Positions 53,926 to 61,382 of a stretch of DNA of 64,000 bases are shown in pieces. Position numbers and translations under genes: made by a program. Source of the stretch: CABZJG01 sp902512685. Lineage in GTDB: Bacteria; Pseudomonadota; Alphaproteobacteria; Rhodobacterales; Rhodobacteraceae. Position 1 is the stretch's first letter. Every line of letters begins with the position of its first letter. The stretch spans positions 620,001 through 684,000 of the forward strand of contig CP179201.1 in NCBI GenBank assembly GCA_051201605.1, in the 5' to 3' direction. The notes under the pieces were generated by a model. It made no database searches. It was not told the DNA's origin and saw only the letters and a program-made list of their open reading frames with translations.

Positions 53926-54645
53926 ATGAATTTTAAGCTATTCTATCTTGCGAAGCAATTTGGACCCTTGTTGGTTTTATTTGCAGGGGCTTTGATTGGG
54001 GCTATTTTGTTGGGTGATTTTGTGACTTTTGAAGCAGTGCAGCAAAATCGTCAAACACTGGTCACCTTCCGCGATGCGCACTTTGGTTTGATGGTGTTAG
54101 GATTTTTAAGCTTTTATGTCTTAATAGTATCATTTTCCCTTCCCGGCGCGAGCGTGACATCCATAACGGGCGGTTTTTTGTTTGGTTTGACGCTTGGTAC
54201 GGTATTGAATGTCATAGCGGCGTCGATAGGTGCAATAGCTATTTTTTTGGCCGTAAAGGCAGGTTTAGGTAAACTGGCAGTCCAAAAAATTGATAAGTTG
54301 GGTGGACGGATGGCCCGTCTTAGAGAAAAGTTAATTGAAAATGAAATTAGCGTATTGCTTATGTTGCGTTTGCTTCCGATTATGCCATTCTTTGCGGTAA
54401 ACATTGTGTCTGCGCTTGTAGGAATTAAGCTAAAGAATTTCGTCTTTACGACGGTCTTGGGTATTATCCCGGGCGCTTTAGTCTTTACTTGGATAGGTGT
54501 GGGAATTGGTGAAGTTTTAGATCAGTCTGGAACGCCCGACCTTTCTCTGATCTGGTCCCCTCAGGTTCTTGGGCCCCTAATTGGTCTGGCACTTCTTGTA
54601 GGAGCGCCTGCCTTCTTTCGTTTCTTTAAGTCCAAGGAATATTAA
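53926..54645 (+). CDS. TVP38/TMEM64 family (DedA-like) membrane protein
   Basis: The 239-aa integral membrane protein has about six hydrophobic segments and the VTT-domain signature SLPGASVTSITGGFLFG plus LLMLRLLPIMPFFAVNIVSA. Such proteins are linked to lipid scrambling or transport. Its last base overlaps the next gene (TAATG), so it is coupled to the disulfide oxidoreductase. This pairing is a recurrent one in proteobacteria. Confidence 0.88.
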   Translation: MNFKLFYLAKQFGPLLVLFAGALIGAILLGDFVTFEAVQQNRQTLVTFRDAHFGLMVLGFLSFYVLIVSFSLPGASVTSITGGFLFGLTLGTVLNVIAASIGAIAIFLAVKAGLGKLAVQKIDKLGGRMARLREKLIENEISVLLMLRLLPIMPFFAVNIVSALVGIKLKNFVFTTVLGIIPGALVFTWIGVGIGEVLDQSGTPDLSLIWSPQVLGPLIGLALLVGAPAFFRFFKSKEY

Positions 54646-56066
54646 TGGAAAAGAAAATTAAAACGGATTTGCTCGTGATTGGGGCTGGATCAGGTGGCCT
54701 GTCTGTCGCATCAGCTGCTGTTCAAATGGGGGCAGATGTTGTTTTGTTAGAGGGTCACAAAATGGGAGGTGACTGCCTGAATTTTGGATGTGTTCCCTCT
54801 AAAGCGTTACTTTCTGCAGCAAAGGCCGCGCAAGCCTTTCGGGGGGGGGATGCATTTGGTGTGAAATCTCAAGACCCTCAAGTAAATTATCAAGCGGTCC
54901 TATCACATGTCGCTGACATCATCTCAAAAATTGAACCCCACGACAGTCAGGAACGATTTGAAGCGCTGGGCGTGAAAGTGATCCGCGAATTCGGGAGGTT
55001 CATTTCTGACCGTGAGGTTGAGGCCGGCTCTTATCGAATAAAGGCCCGAAGAATAGTCATCGCAACGGGATCTTCAGCCTTTATACCTCCTATCGATGGG
55101 TTGCAAAGGGTGCCTTTTTTAACCAACGAAACACTGTTTGAACTGCAAAGCACGCCCAGCCATTTGATTATTCTCGGTGGTGGTCCGATCGGTGTTGAAA
55201 TGGCTCAAGCGCATCGGCGCTTGGGAATTAAGGTAACCTTGTTAGAGGCGCTTAAAATTTTGCCACGCGAGGATCCAGAGCTGGTTTCTGTGCTGGAAAC
55301 CAAGCTGCGGGAAGAGGGCGTGGAAATCAGGCAAGAGACCAAAGTAACGAAAGTTTCAAAATCAGCAGTCGGAGTTGAAATTCAGCTATCAGATGGTGAA
55401 AAGATTGAGGGATCGCACCTTTTGGTGGCTGCTGGCCGGCGGTCAAATATGGAAAATCTCAATTTGGAAGCTGCGGGGATTACGCAGTCCAAAACAGGTA
55501 TCGAAGTAAATGCCAGTCTTAAAACCAAGAACGCTCGAGTTTACGCAATTGGTGATGTTATTGGAGACCTTCAATTTACGAATGTAGCTGCCTACCACGC
55601 GGGTATAGTTCTGCGGTCAAGTCTTTTGGGAATGCCATCTGGTGTAAAAACAGACCACATACCATACGTTATTTTTACAGAACCAGAATTGGCACAGGTT
55701 GGTTTAACGGAAGAGGTGGCGCGGAATAAGTATGGTGATAAGTTAGCCATCAGCCGGTTTTTATACAATGAAAATGACCGCGCTATAGCAGAGCGATCAA
55801 CAGATGGTATTATCAAAATCCTAGTCTATCATAGCAGAGTTGTAGGAGTTTCGATTGTCGGCCGCCAAGCTGGTGAGCTTGTTAATTTCTGGGCGTTTGT
55901 AATTGCCAACGGCGTTAAACTGTCGAAGATTGCGCAGATGGTTGCAGCTTATCCTACCTTGGGCGAAATAAACAAAAGGGTGGTAGGCAATTATTATGCG
56001 CCACGTCTTTTTGAAAGCGCTGGAGTGAAAAAGCTGGTGCGCTTCATACAAAAGTGGGCGCCTTAA
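54645..56066 (+). CDS. FAD-dependent pyridine nucleotide-disulfide oxidoreductase (mercuric-reductase-like)
   Basis: The 473-aa flavoprotein has the FAD motif LLVIGAGSGGLSVASAAVQM, the redox disulfide GGDCLNFGCVPSKALL (Cys44/Cys49), the NAD(P)H motif LIILGGGPIGVEMAQAHRRL and NARVYAIGDVIG. At the C-terminus the usual H-x-x-E active-site region reads AAYPTLGE: the position of the catalytic histidine of lipoamide dehydrogenase is tyrosine. The C-terminal CC pair of true mercuric reductases is absent. It is therefore unlikely to be MerA or LpdA, and its substrate is unknown. Confidence 0.87.
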   Translation: MEKKIKTDLLVIGAGSGGLSVASAAVQMGADVVLLEGHKMGGDCLNFGCVPSKALLSAAKAAQAFRGGDAFGVKSQDPQVNYQAVLSHVADIISKIEPHDSQERFEALGVKVIREFGRFISDREVEAGSYRIKARRIVIATGSSAFIPPIDGLQRVPFLTNETLFELQSTPSHLIILGGGPIGVEMAQAHRRLGIKVTLLEALKILPREDPELVSVLETKLREEGVEIRQETKVTKVSKSAVGVEIQLSDGEKIEGSHLLVAAGRRSNMENLNLEAAGITQSKTGIEVNASLKTKNARVYAIGDVIGDLQFTNVAAYHAGIVLRSSLLGMPSGVKTDHIPYVIFTEPELAQVGLTEEVARNKYGDKLAISRFLYNENDRAIAERSTDGIIKILVYHSRVVGVSIVGRQAGELVNFWAFVIANGVKLSKIAQMVAAYPTLGEINKRVVGNYYAPRLFESAGVKKLVRFIQKWAP

Positions 56067-56069
56067 ACC

Positions 56070-57440
56070 ATGTTTAACACATTGTCTGGCCGGTTTTTGG
56101 TGTTGACGATTGTGTTCGTTATGTTGGCTGAGATTTTCATTTTTATTCCGTCTATTTCTCGGTTTCGGGTCGAATTTTTATCCGCGCGCATTGAAAGGGC
56201 CCAAATTGCTTCGCTGGCATTGTTAGCAGATGATATGCTTTCGCCTGAGTTGGAAAAAGAGCTTCTTGAAAATGCCGCAGTTTTTAATGTTGTGCTGCGT
56301 CGAAATGCAACTCGCGAATTGGTTTTAACCTCTAAAATACCGCAGCCGGTGCATGAGACATTTGATTTAAGATCGGCAAGCACATGGGACCTAATACGGG
56401 GTGCATTAAAAAGGCTGACTGACCCAGAACCTCGAGTTATCAGGGTGATCGGTCAACCGCGTCTAGGGGGCGGTTCGTTGATCGAAGTTACTTTACAAAC
56501 TCAAGACCTGCGAAGTGCCATGATTAATTATGGTGTGCGCATATTTATTTTATCTGCAGTGATATCCGCATTTACAGCATTATTGCTGTTTTTAGCTGTA
56601 CGCATCTTTATGGTACGACCCATAAATAGAGTTATCGACCATATGAAATCTTATGCCTTATCACCAGAAGATTCGCGGCAAATTATCAAGCCCCACGCAA
56701 AAATATCTGAACTAAGGGAAGCTGAAGTTGCTTTGCAAAAAATGCAAAATCAACTAACCGGAGCTTTAAAGCAAAAACGTAGATTGGCGCAACTCGGCGA
56801 AGCGGTATCTAAATTAAGTCATGATTTAAGAAATATACTGAGCACCGTGCAATTGCTTTCTGACCGTATGGAAAATAGTGAAGATCCCTTGGTAAAAAAA
56901 CTCGCTCCCAAGCTGATTACCAGCGTTTCCAGAGCGGTAACTTTAACCGAAAGTACATTGCGCTTTGGTAAAGTGCAGGAGCCACCTCCGCAAATTAGAA
57001 AAATTGACCTGTGCCAGATTGTCGAAGATGTCGTGCTCAACGAGCGTATGTGGGCGACAAATAAAAATACTATTGTCTCAAGTTCAATCCCTAAAGATAT
57101 GAATGTTAGAGTAGATCCGGATCAACTCCACAGAGTTTTGTCAAACCTTGTTCGAAATGCTCGGCAAGCCATTGATTTGCGAGGAACTGGTGGAACAATC
57201 AATGTGACTGCTTCAGAAGATTTGGAGCAATGGCTTATTGATGTGGTTGATACGGGGTTAGGTTTGCCTGAGGAAGCCAGAGCGCATTTATTCGAACCCT
57301 TTAGGGGGTCTGTGCGTAAAGGCGGTGTTGGGCTTGGTTTATCGATCAGCCAAGAGCTGGTTCGGGGCCATGGTGGTAAGATATATCTTGTTTGGTCAAA
57401 TCAGAATGGAACAAAGTTTCAAATTAAATTGCCCAAATAG
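56070..57440 (+). CDS. Sensor histidine kinase
   Basis: The 456-aa protein has two membrane helices (about residues 7-27 and 157-180) enclosing a periplasmic region of about 130 residues, a HAMP-like linker, the H-box LGEAVSKLSHDLRN with the phospho-accepting His251, and an ATPase domain with NLVRNARQAIDLRG (N box), DTGLGLPEEA (G1) and GGVGLGLSISQE (G2). No response regulator is next to it. It begins three bases after the oxidoreductase, so it may sense the same condition; that is inference. Confidence 0.9.
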   Translation: MFNTLSGRFLVLTIVFVMLAEIFIFIPSISRFRVEFLSARIERAQIASLALLADDMLSPELEKELLENAAVFNVVLRRNATRELVLTSKIPQPVHETFDLRSASTWDLIRGALKRLTDPEPRVIRVIGQPRLGGGSLIEVTLQTQDLRSAMINYGVRIFILSAVISAFTALLLFLAVRIFMVRPINRVIDHMKSYALSPEDSRQIIKPHAKISELREAEVALQKMQNQLTGALKQKRRLAQLGEAVSKLSHDLRNILSTVQLLSDRMENSEDPLVKKLAPKLITSVSRAVTLTESTLRFGKVQEPPPQIRKIDLCQIVEDVVLNERMWATNKNTIVSSSIPKDMNVRVDPDQLHRVLSNLVRNARQAIDLRGTGGTINVTASEDLEQWLIDVVDTGLGLPEEARAHLFEPFRGSVRKGGVGLGLSISQELVRGHGGKIYLVWSNQNGTKFQIKLPK

Positions 57441-57536
57441 GGTGTAGAGCGCGGCTGTGTTCAATAAATTAGTTTGTGGAGAAAATATTTTTGCCCCTTG
57501 CAAAGCCTGAGTGAGTGGCTTAGATCGCATCTCAAG

Positions 57537-57613
57537 GCACCGGTAGCTCAGCTGGATAGAGTACTTGACTACGAATCAAGGGGTCGGGGGTTCGAATCCT
57601 CCCCGGTGCGCCA
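57537..57613 (+). tRNA. tRNA-Arg (anticodon ACG)
   Basis: The 77-nt sequence folds as a cloverleaf. The 7-bp acceptor stem pairs gcaccgg (57537) with ccggtgc (57603-57609), followed by discriminator g and an encoded CCA (57611-57613). The anticodon stem cttga/tcaag encloses ctacgaa, giving ACG, which reads CGU/CGC/CGA after deamination to inosine. The T-loop ttcgaat is canonical. Its last 14 nt form the outer end of a 120-bp inverted repeat, so this gene is the probable integration site of the following element. Confidence 0.97.
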
Positions 57614-57719
57614 CATATCATCAGACCACAGCAGTCTGCCGATAGATAACCTACTGATAACATTCTCATAAATAGCTTTGCCTTAGTATTGGGCTGGAGA
57701 GAGTGTTGACCAGATTACT
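57600..57719 (+). repeat. Left arm of perfect 120-bp inverted repeat
   Basis: These 120 bases are the exact reverse complement of 58892-59011, with no mismatch or gap when compared base by base. The arm contains the last 14 nt of tRNA-Arg, 89 bases of spacer with a ggagaga ribosome site, and the first 17 bases of the integrase gene, including its GTG start. The next base outward and the next base inward both mismatch, so the limits are exact. Confidence 0.98.
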
Positions 57720-58896
57720 GACCAAAAAAGTCCCTTACACGTTTAACCGTGCTGGGTATTTCTACTTCTCAAGACGTGTTCCATCTGATCTTGTGAGCCA
57801 TTATTCCTATCCCCGTATTGTTCAGGGGCTTAAGACGAGGTCCGCACAAACAGCTAAATCAAGGGCTATGGTCGCTGCGGCTAAATTAGATGAATACTGG
57901 TCTCACCTTAGGATGACCGATCCTGATCTTATTGGGCGCAGTTTGTTAAAGCCGGGATATGGTTCATTTGTTCGAAATACTCAGCTTGATGTGTCTATCA
58001 GTTCTGAGCAGCTTATTACGCTCTCTGAGGCCTTAGAAACCTACGTCACGCAAAAAGGTGCTGGTAAGCCAAAGACCTTCAAAGCCGCTGCTCAGAGAGC
58101 CTGTAGTTATCTGGTGGATGCCTGTGGTACTAAGACCTTAGCTGAGTATACCAGAGCAGATGCGCTGAGTTATAGGGATTACCTGATTGCTAAAGGGCTG
58201 GTTGGCTCAAGTGTGGGCAGAGTAATCAGTTCCATCAGAGCCGTCTTTAACTTCGCAATCTCTGAGTATGCGCTTGATCTTAAGAACCCCTTTGTGGGGA
58301 TGTACTTTGATAAATCGGCTGGAGTAAGCAAACGCCTCCCGATACCGATAGAAGACATCCGCAAAGTACAGCACCTATGCAAAACAATAGATGATGACCT
58401 AAGGTGGTTGGTGGCTTTGGTCTCAGATACGGGTATGCGCTTGGCAGAAGGCGCTGGGCTGCTGAAGAGTGATATAATCCTAGATGCAGACATACCTCAC
58501 ATAAGCCTCAAACCGCATCCATGGAGGCCTCTTAAGACCTCTGGCAGTCAACGAGATATACCGCTTGTAGGGGCCTCTCTATGGGCCGCTCAGAGGCTCT
58601 CAGGGGCCTTTCCAGACAGCCCTTACGCTTTCCCCAGATACAACAGAAAGAACACTACCAACTCAAACTCAGCCAGTGCTGCATTAAACAAATGGCTTCA
58701 TCAGTACGTACCTGAGGGATGTACAATGCACAGCTTTAGGCATTCAATGAGAGATCGGCTCAGAGCAGTTGAGTGTCCGTCTGATGTGATCGATCAAATA
58801 GGCGGATGGGCAACTGAGGGAGTAGGTCAGGGTTATGGTGAGGGTTACGAGCTAAAAGTATGTGCTAAGTGGATGAGATTGGTTGCACAAAAGTAA
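57703..58896 (+). CDS. Tyrosine recombinase/phage-type integrase
   Basis: The 397-aa protein starts with an arm-binding N-terminal region (RAGYFYFSRRVPSDLV), a SAM-like core-binding domain (about residues 110-205) and a catalytic domain with Arg246 in SDTGMRLAEG, HSFR (His343, Arg346), Trp369 in GGWATEG and a nucleophile at Tyr378 or Tyr382 in GQGYGEGYE. All catalytic elements appear intact. GTG is the start, with ggagaga six bases upstream. The gene is enclosed by perfect inverted repeats that include its first 17 bases and its last 5 bases, stop included. Confidence 0.92.
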   Translation: MLTRLLTKKVPYTFNRAGYFYFSRRVPSDLVSHYSYPRIVQGLKTRSAQTAKSRAMVAAAKLDEYWSHLRMTDPDLIGRSLLKPGYGSFVRNTQLDVSISSEQLITLSEALETYVTQKGAGKPKTFKAAAQRACSYLVDACGTKTLAEYTRADALSYRDYLIAKGLVGSSVGRVISSIRAVFNFAISEYALDLKNPFVGMYFDKSAGVSKRLPIPIEDIRKVQHLCKTIDDDLRWLVALVSDTGMRLAEGAGLLKSDIILDADIPHISLKPHPWRPLKTSGSQRDIPLVGASLWAAQRLSGAFPDSPYAFPRYNRKNTTNSNSASAALNKWLHQYVPEGCTMHSFRHSMRDRLRAVECPSDVIDQIGGWATEGVGQGYGEGYELKVCAKWMRLVAQK

Positions 58897-59011
58897 TCTG
58901 GTCAACACTCTCTCCAGCCCAATACTAAGGCAAAGCTATTTATGAGAATGTTATCAGTAGGTTATCTATCGGCAGACTGCTGTGGTCTGATGATATGTGG
59001 CGCACCGGGGA
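58892..59011 (-). repeat. Right arm of perfect 120-bp inverted repeat
   Basis: Exact inverted copy of 57600-57719. It contains the last five bases of the integrase gene with the TAA stop, then the inverted spacer, and at its outer end an inverted copy of the last 14 nt of tRNA-Arg (58998-59011). The spacer between the arms is 1172 bp. Beyond 59011 the sequence no longer resembles the tRNA. Confidence 0.98.
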
Positions 59012-59050
59012 TGCGACCGAACTTGATTAAGTTTGTTTATTATCAATACC

Positions 59051-59311
59051 TTATAAAGATGCCTTTTTAGAAAAGCGGTCCCAAAAGCGGTCCTTCGCTG
59101 CAAAAATAAGCAATTGGATTTCGCTTGCGAACTTCATGCCAAACCTTTGCCACCAGTATCGGACAGATTAATAGCTTACATCCACGCCGCGTTCATGAAG
59201 TAAGTCTTCTACATTTCTAAGAGAGAGTGGAAATTTCACATACAGTATTGGCGCCACCCGGATGATCTCTGAACTGGTTTTGAAGTAGCGGAAGGACAGT
59301 TGATTGGGCAT
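59051..59311 (-). pseudogene. Truncated IS6-family-type transposase remnant
   Basis: Read on the minus strand from an ATG at 59311, the frame gives MPNQLSFRYFKTSSEIIRVA, then PLSLRNVEDLLHERGVDVSY, an in-frame TAA, and RYWWQRFGMKFASEIQ. This matches my memory of the N-terminal region of IS6-type transposases of Rhodobacterales. The internal stop and the loss of the DDE catalytic domain show that it is dead. The last 20 codons (to 59051) are probably not homologous. Confidence 0.75.
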
Positions 59312-59541
59312 AGCTGGGTAGCTAATTGCCTAGGCTCGCCTCAGCAAGGTGGTTTATTCTGACAAGGCCTCAGAAATACCAGTAACAGGAATGAGCAGAA
59401 TGTGGTGGCGGATACGAAGTCATCTTGTCCTTCCCCCCTAAATTAGTGCCACGAATTTTGTTAAAACTTGGACCTGTCGCGGAATTGTGCCGCTCCTTTA
59501 ACCGCATATTATGCACTAAAGGAGAATACACATGGGAAACA
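59312..59541. other. Mobile-element debris left of the IS3-type element
   Basis: There is no intact gene. Near the right end a good ribosome site (aaaggag, 59517-59523) precedes an ATG at 59532 that reads only MGN before the IS begins. The run cccccctaaattagtgcc at 59434 looks like the end of another insertion sequence. The simplest reading is that a gene start, possibly of an older transposase, was cut by the present IS. Confidence 0.4.
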
Positions 59542-59552
59542 TGTCTAGCCCC

Positions 59553-60419
59553 CTATATTCGCCCATTGATTTTTGGTTTCTCTAATAAGGTTTCTGGGAC
59601 GGGTGGGCGCATGTTCAATGCGTGATGAGGTCTGATCTGGTTGTATTGCCGGAGCCAAACATTGATAGCGACCTGGGCTTGCCGTGTGGTGTGGAACCAT
59701 TCAGCGTTGAGGACTTCTTTTCGCAAGGTGCCGTTAAAGCGTTCGTTGTATCCATTTTCCCAAGGGCTGCCTGGATAGATTTGCATTGGTTTGATGCCGA
59801 TCCTTTTCAGCCAGTCCTGTAGATGCGTGGCAATAAACTCGGGTCCGTTGTCAGAGCGAATAAACTCTGGCTTACCATGTTTGATCAGCAGCGGGTGCAG
59901 TGTCTCCAAAACATCATGCGCATTCATTTTGGGCCGCACTGCTACGCAGAGCGCTTCACGGGTGTATTCATCTAGAACCGTGAACATTTTATAGCTGCGC
60001 CCATTGCTAAGCTTATCGTGCACAAAGTCGATCGCCCAAATATGGTTCGGATGTGTGGGCCACAGCCTGATGATGGAACTGTCTTTGTGATAAAGCCGTT
60101 TGCGCTTCTTGTGCCGGCGCGGCAGCTGTAAACCTTCTTCGTTCCATAAGCGCTCTATCCTCTTGTGGTTAACACGCCAGCCTTCTATGCGCAGCAGGGC
60201 TGTGACTTTCCTATAGCCATAACACCCATATTGCTTGGCCAGCCGGATCATCGCCAAGCGTAGTTCGGTATCATCTGTGGGTTTGGCTTGATAGCGCAGA
60301 CTTGAGCGGGCTACATCCAGAACAGCGCAAGCACGCCGCTCAGAAATATCCAGCTTTTGACGCGTATGAATAACAGCCTGACGAAGCTGAGCCCGCGTCA
60401 GGCCCGCGGCTTTAGATGA
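59553..60419 (-). CDS. IS3-family transposase OrfB (integrase-core DDE)
   Basis: The open frame runs from 60419, and a TTG at 60257 could start a 234-aa protein, but as in other IS3 elements the product is probably made as an OrfAB fusion by -1 frameshifting. The N-terminal part reads LTRAQLRQAVIHTRQKLDIS; the DDE residues lie in IWAIDFVHDKL, FIRSDNGPEFIATHL and WENGYNERFNGTLRKEVLN. The frame overlaps orfA by 22 bases. The shift window ctaaag is not a canonical slippery heptamer. Confidence 0.87.
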   Translation of the reverse strand, partial: SSKAAGLTRAQLRQAVIHTRQKLDISERRACAVLDVARSSLRYQAKPTDDTELRLAMIRLAKQYGCYGYRKVTALLRIEGWRVNHKRIERLWNEEGLQLPRRHKKRKRLYHKDSSIIRLWPTHPNHIWAIDFVHDKLSNGRSYKMFTVLDEYTREALCVAVRPKMNAHDVLETLHPLLIKHGKPEFIRSDNGPEFIATHLQDWLKRIGIKPMQIYPGSPWENGYNERFNGTLRKEVLNAEWFHTTRQAQVAINVWLRQYNQIRPHHALNMRPPVPETLLEKPKINGRI

Positions 60420-60685
60420 TCAAGGCTCTCCTTCAGGATCACCTTGTCTAACTGCAAGTCAGCGACGATCTTCTTCAAGCGCTCGTTTTCTTTCTTGAGC
60501 AATTTCATCTCAGAAACCTGTGAACGAGAAAGACCTCCAAACTTCTTGCGCCAGTAATAATAACTCTTATCTGAAATCCCAGCTTTGCGACACGCACTCA
60601 AAACGTCCAAACCATCGTGCAAATGAACATCAATCTCGCGTAACAACTTCAACACATCTTCATCAGAATAACGCTTCCGAGCCAT
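60398..60685 (-). CDS. IS3-family transposase OrfA
   Basis: The 95-aa protein has an N-terminal helix-turn-helix (RKRYSDEDVLKLLREIDVHL, then SACRKAGISDKSYYYWRKKF) and a leucine-zipper-like helix (LLKKENERLKKIVADLQLDK). It binds the IS ends and supplies the N-terminus of the OrfAB fusion. A ggagtaagg ribosome site precedes the ATG. It is complete and in the same orientation as orfB. Confidence 0.9.
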   Translation of the reverse strand: MARKRYSDEDVLKLLREIDVHLHDGLDVLSACRKAGISDKSYYYWRKKFGGLSRSQVSEMKLLKKENERLKKIVADLQLDKVILKESLDHLKPRA

Positions 60686-60740
60686 GTTTCCTTACTCCCT
60701 TTGCCAAAATATACTGGCACAGTTCTAGGGGGCTAAGACA

Positions 60741-61086
60741 TTTCATCATAGTCGACGAAAAGGTAGGGGATTGAAAAGACCTGAAACTCAGGCACCTTTT
60801 TTGCAGCGTTATTGGTTGTACTTATCATAAGATCGATCGTGCCAAGTTGCATCTCACCGAGAACGGTATCATCCTTACCTAACTGGCCTGCGTCAAAAAT
60901 TTTGATCGCAATTGCCCCGTCCGACCTTTCTGCAATTTCTTTTGCCATGAAAGTTGCCATATCGTTATAGGGGTGTGGTGACTTAACTAGTGTGTGCAAA
61001 CGCATTGTGAGGTCGGCTGCGCTTGCAGCACCTACCATTACTAAAGACACTGCGAGGGCCGCAACACCGCTTTTCCAACTAAACAT
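60741..61086 (-). pseudogene. TRAP transporter substrate-binding protein DctP, truncated by IS
   Basis: The frame starts with a signal peptide (VAALAVSLVMVGAASAA) and the DctP-type beginning TMRLHTLVKSPHPYNDMATF, then IKIFDAGQLGKDDTVLGEMQ and VFSIPYLFVDYDEM. About 115 residues remain of a family length near 330. The IS enters after gatgaaa and supplies an in-frame TAG. The missing two thirds are not found beyond the other IS end. A gaggag ribosome site is intact. No dctQ or dctM gene is nearby. Confidence 0.88.
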
Positions 61087-61097
61087 ATTATACTCCT

Positions 61098-61382
61098 CTA
61101 TTTTGCTATTAACTCGATATTGAAGGACAGGGCAAAATTAGGCCAATTCAATTTTTTGAGATCTGTATAACCAAATATTATTTTCTTTCTGGGCATTTGA
61201 CTCAGGCTTGGATTGGTAGCGGAAATCTGGAAATTCAAGTCAAATGCACCTCTAATCAGTTCCGAGAGTAGAAACGCTAGGCTGTTGAGGGAGTGCTGGG
61301 ATTCTTTTTCAGCTGAGTTAAATTTGAGCTTTCGTAATCCACTATTCATTGAAACGGTAGCTCGAATTTGCTTGCACTGCAT
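61098..61382 (-). CDS. Hypothetical protein, doubtful
   Basis: A 94-aa frame begins one base after the dehydrogenase stop and ends 11 bases before the dctP start. It is basic and has no membrane helix, cysteine motif or family that I recognise. The position between two genes on the same strand allows it to be real, but the lack of a clear ribosome site and unremarkable composition make a chance frame equally likely. Confidence 0.3.
   Translation of the reverse strand: MQCKQIRATVSMNSGLRKLKFNSAEKESQHSLNSLAFLLSELIRGAFDLNFQISATNPSLSQMPRKKIIFGYTDLKKLNWPNFALSFNIELIAK

Larger units (their letters stand above)
59542..60740 (-). mobile_element. IS3-family element, IS407-like
   Basis: The element is about 1.2 kb. 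It is bounded by imperfect inverted ends beginning tgtctagccccct (59542) and, on the other strand, tgtcttagccccct (60740). It contains overlapping orfA and orfB in the -1 relation typical of the IS3 family. No matching target duplication flanks it: the four bases outside are aaca on the left and tttc on the right. That suggests a deletion or recombination after insertion. Its right end truncates a dctP gene. Confidence 0.88.

Noticed and set aside
54645..56066. Mercuric reductase (merA)
   Set aside because: The flavin and redox-cysteine motifs fit, but the C-terminal cysteine pair that binds mercury and the N-terminal metal-binding domain are both absent.
60398..60425. Canonical A6G slippery site for OrfAB frameshifting
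   Set aside because: The overlap contains ctaaag only; the typical heptamer is missing, so frameshifting is likely by family but its site is not evident.
59542..60744. Target-site duplication of the IS3-type element
   Set aside because: The four bases outside the ends are aaca and tttc, so no duplication can be claimed.
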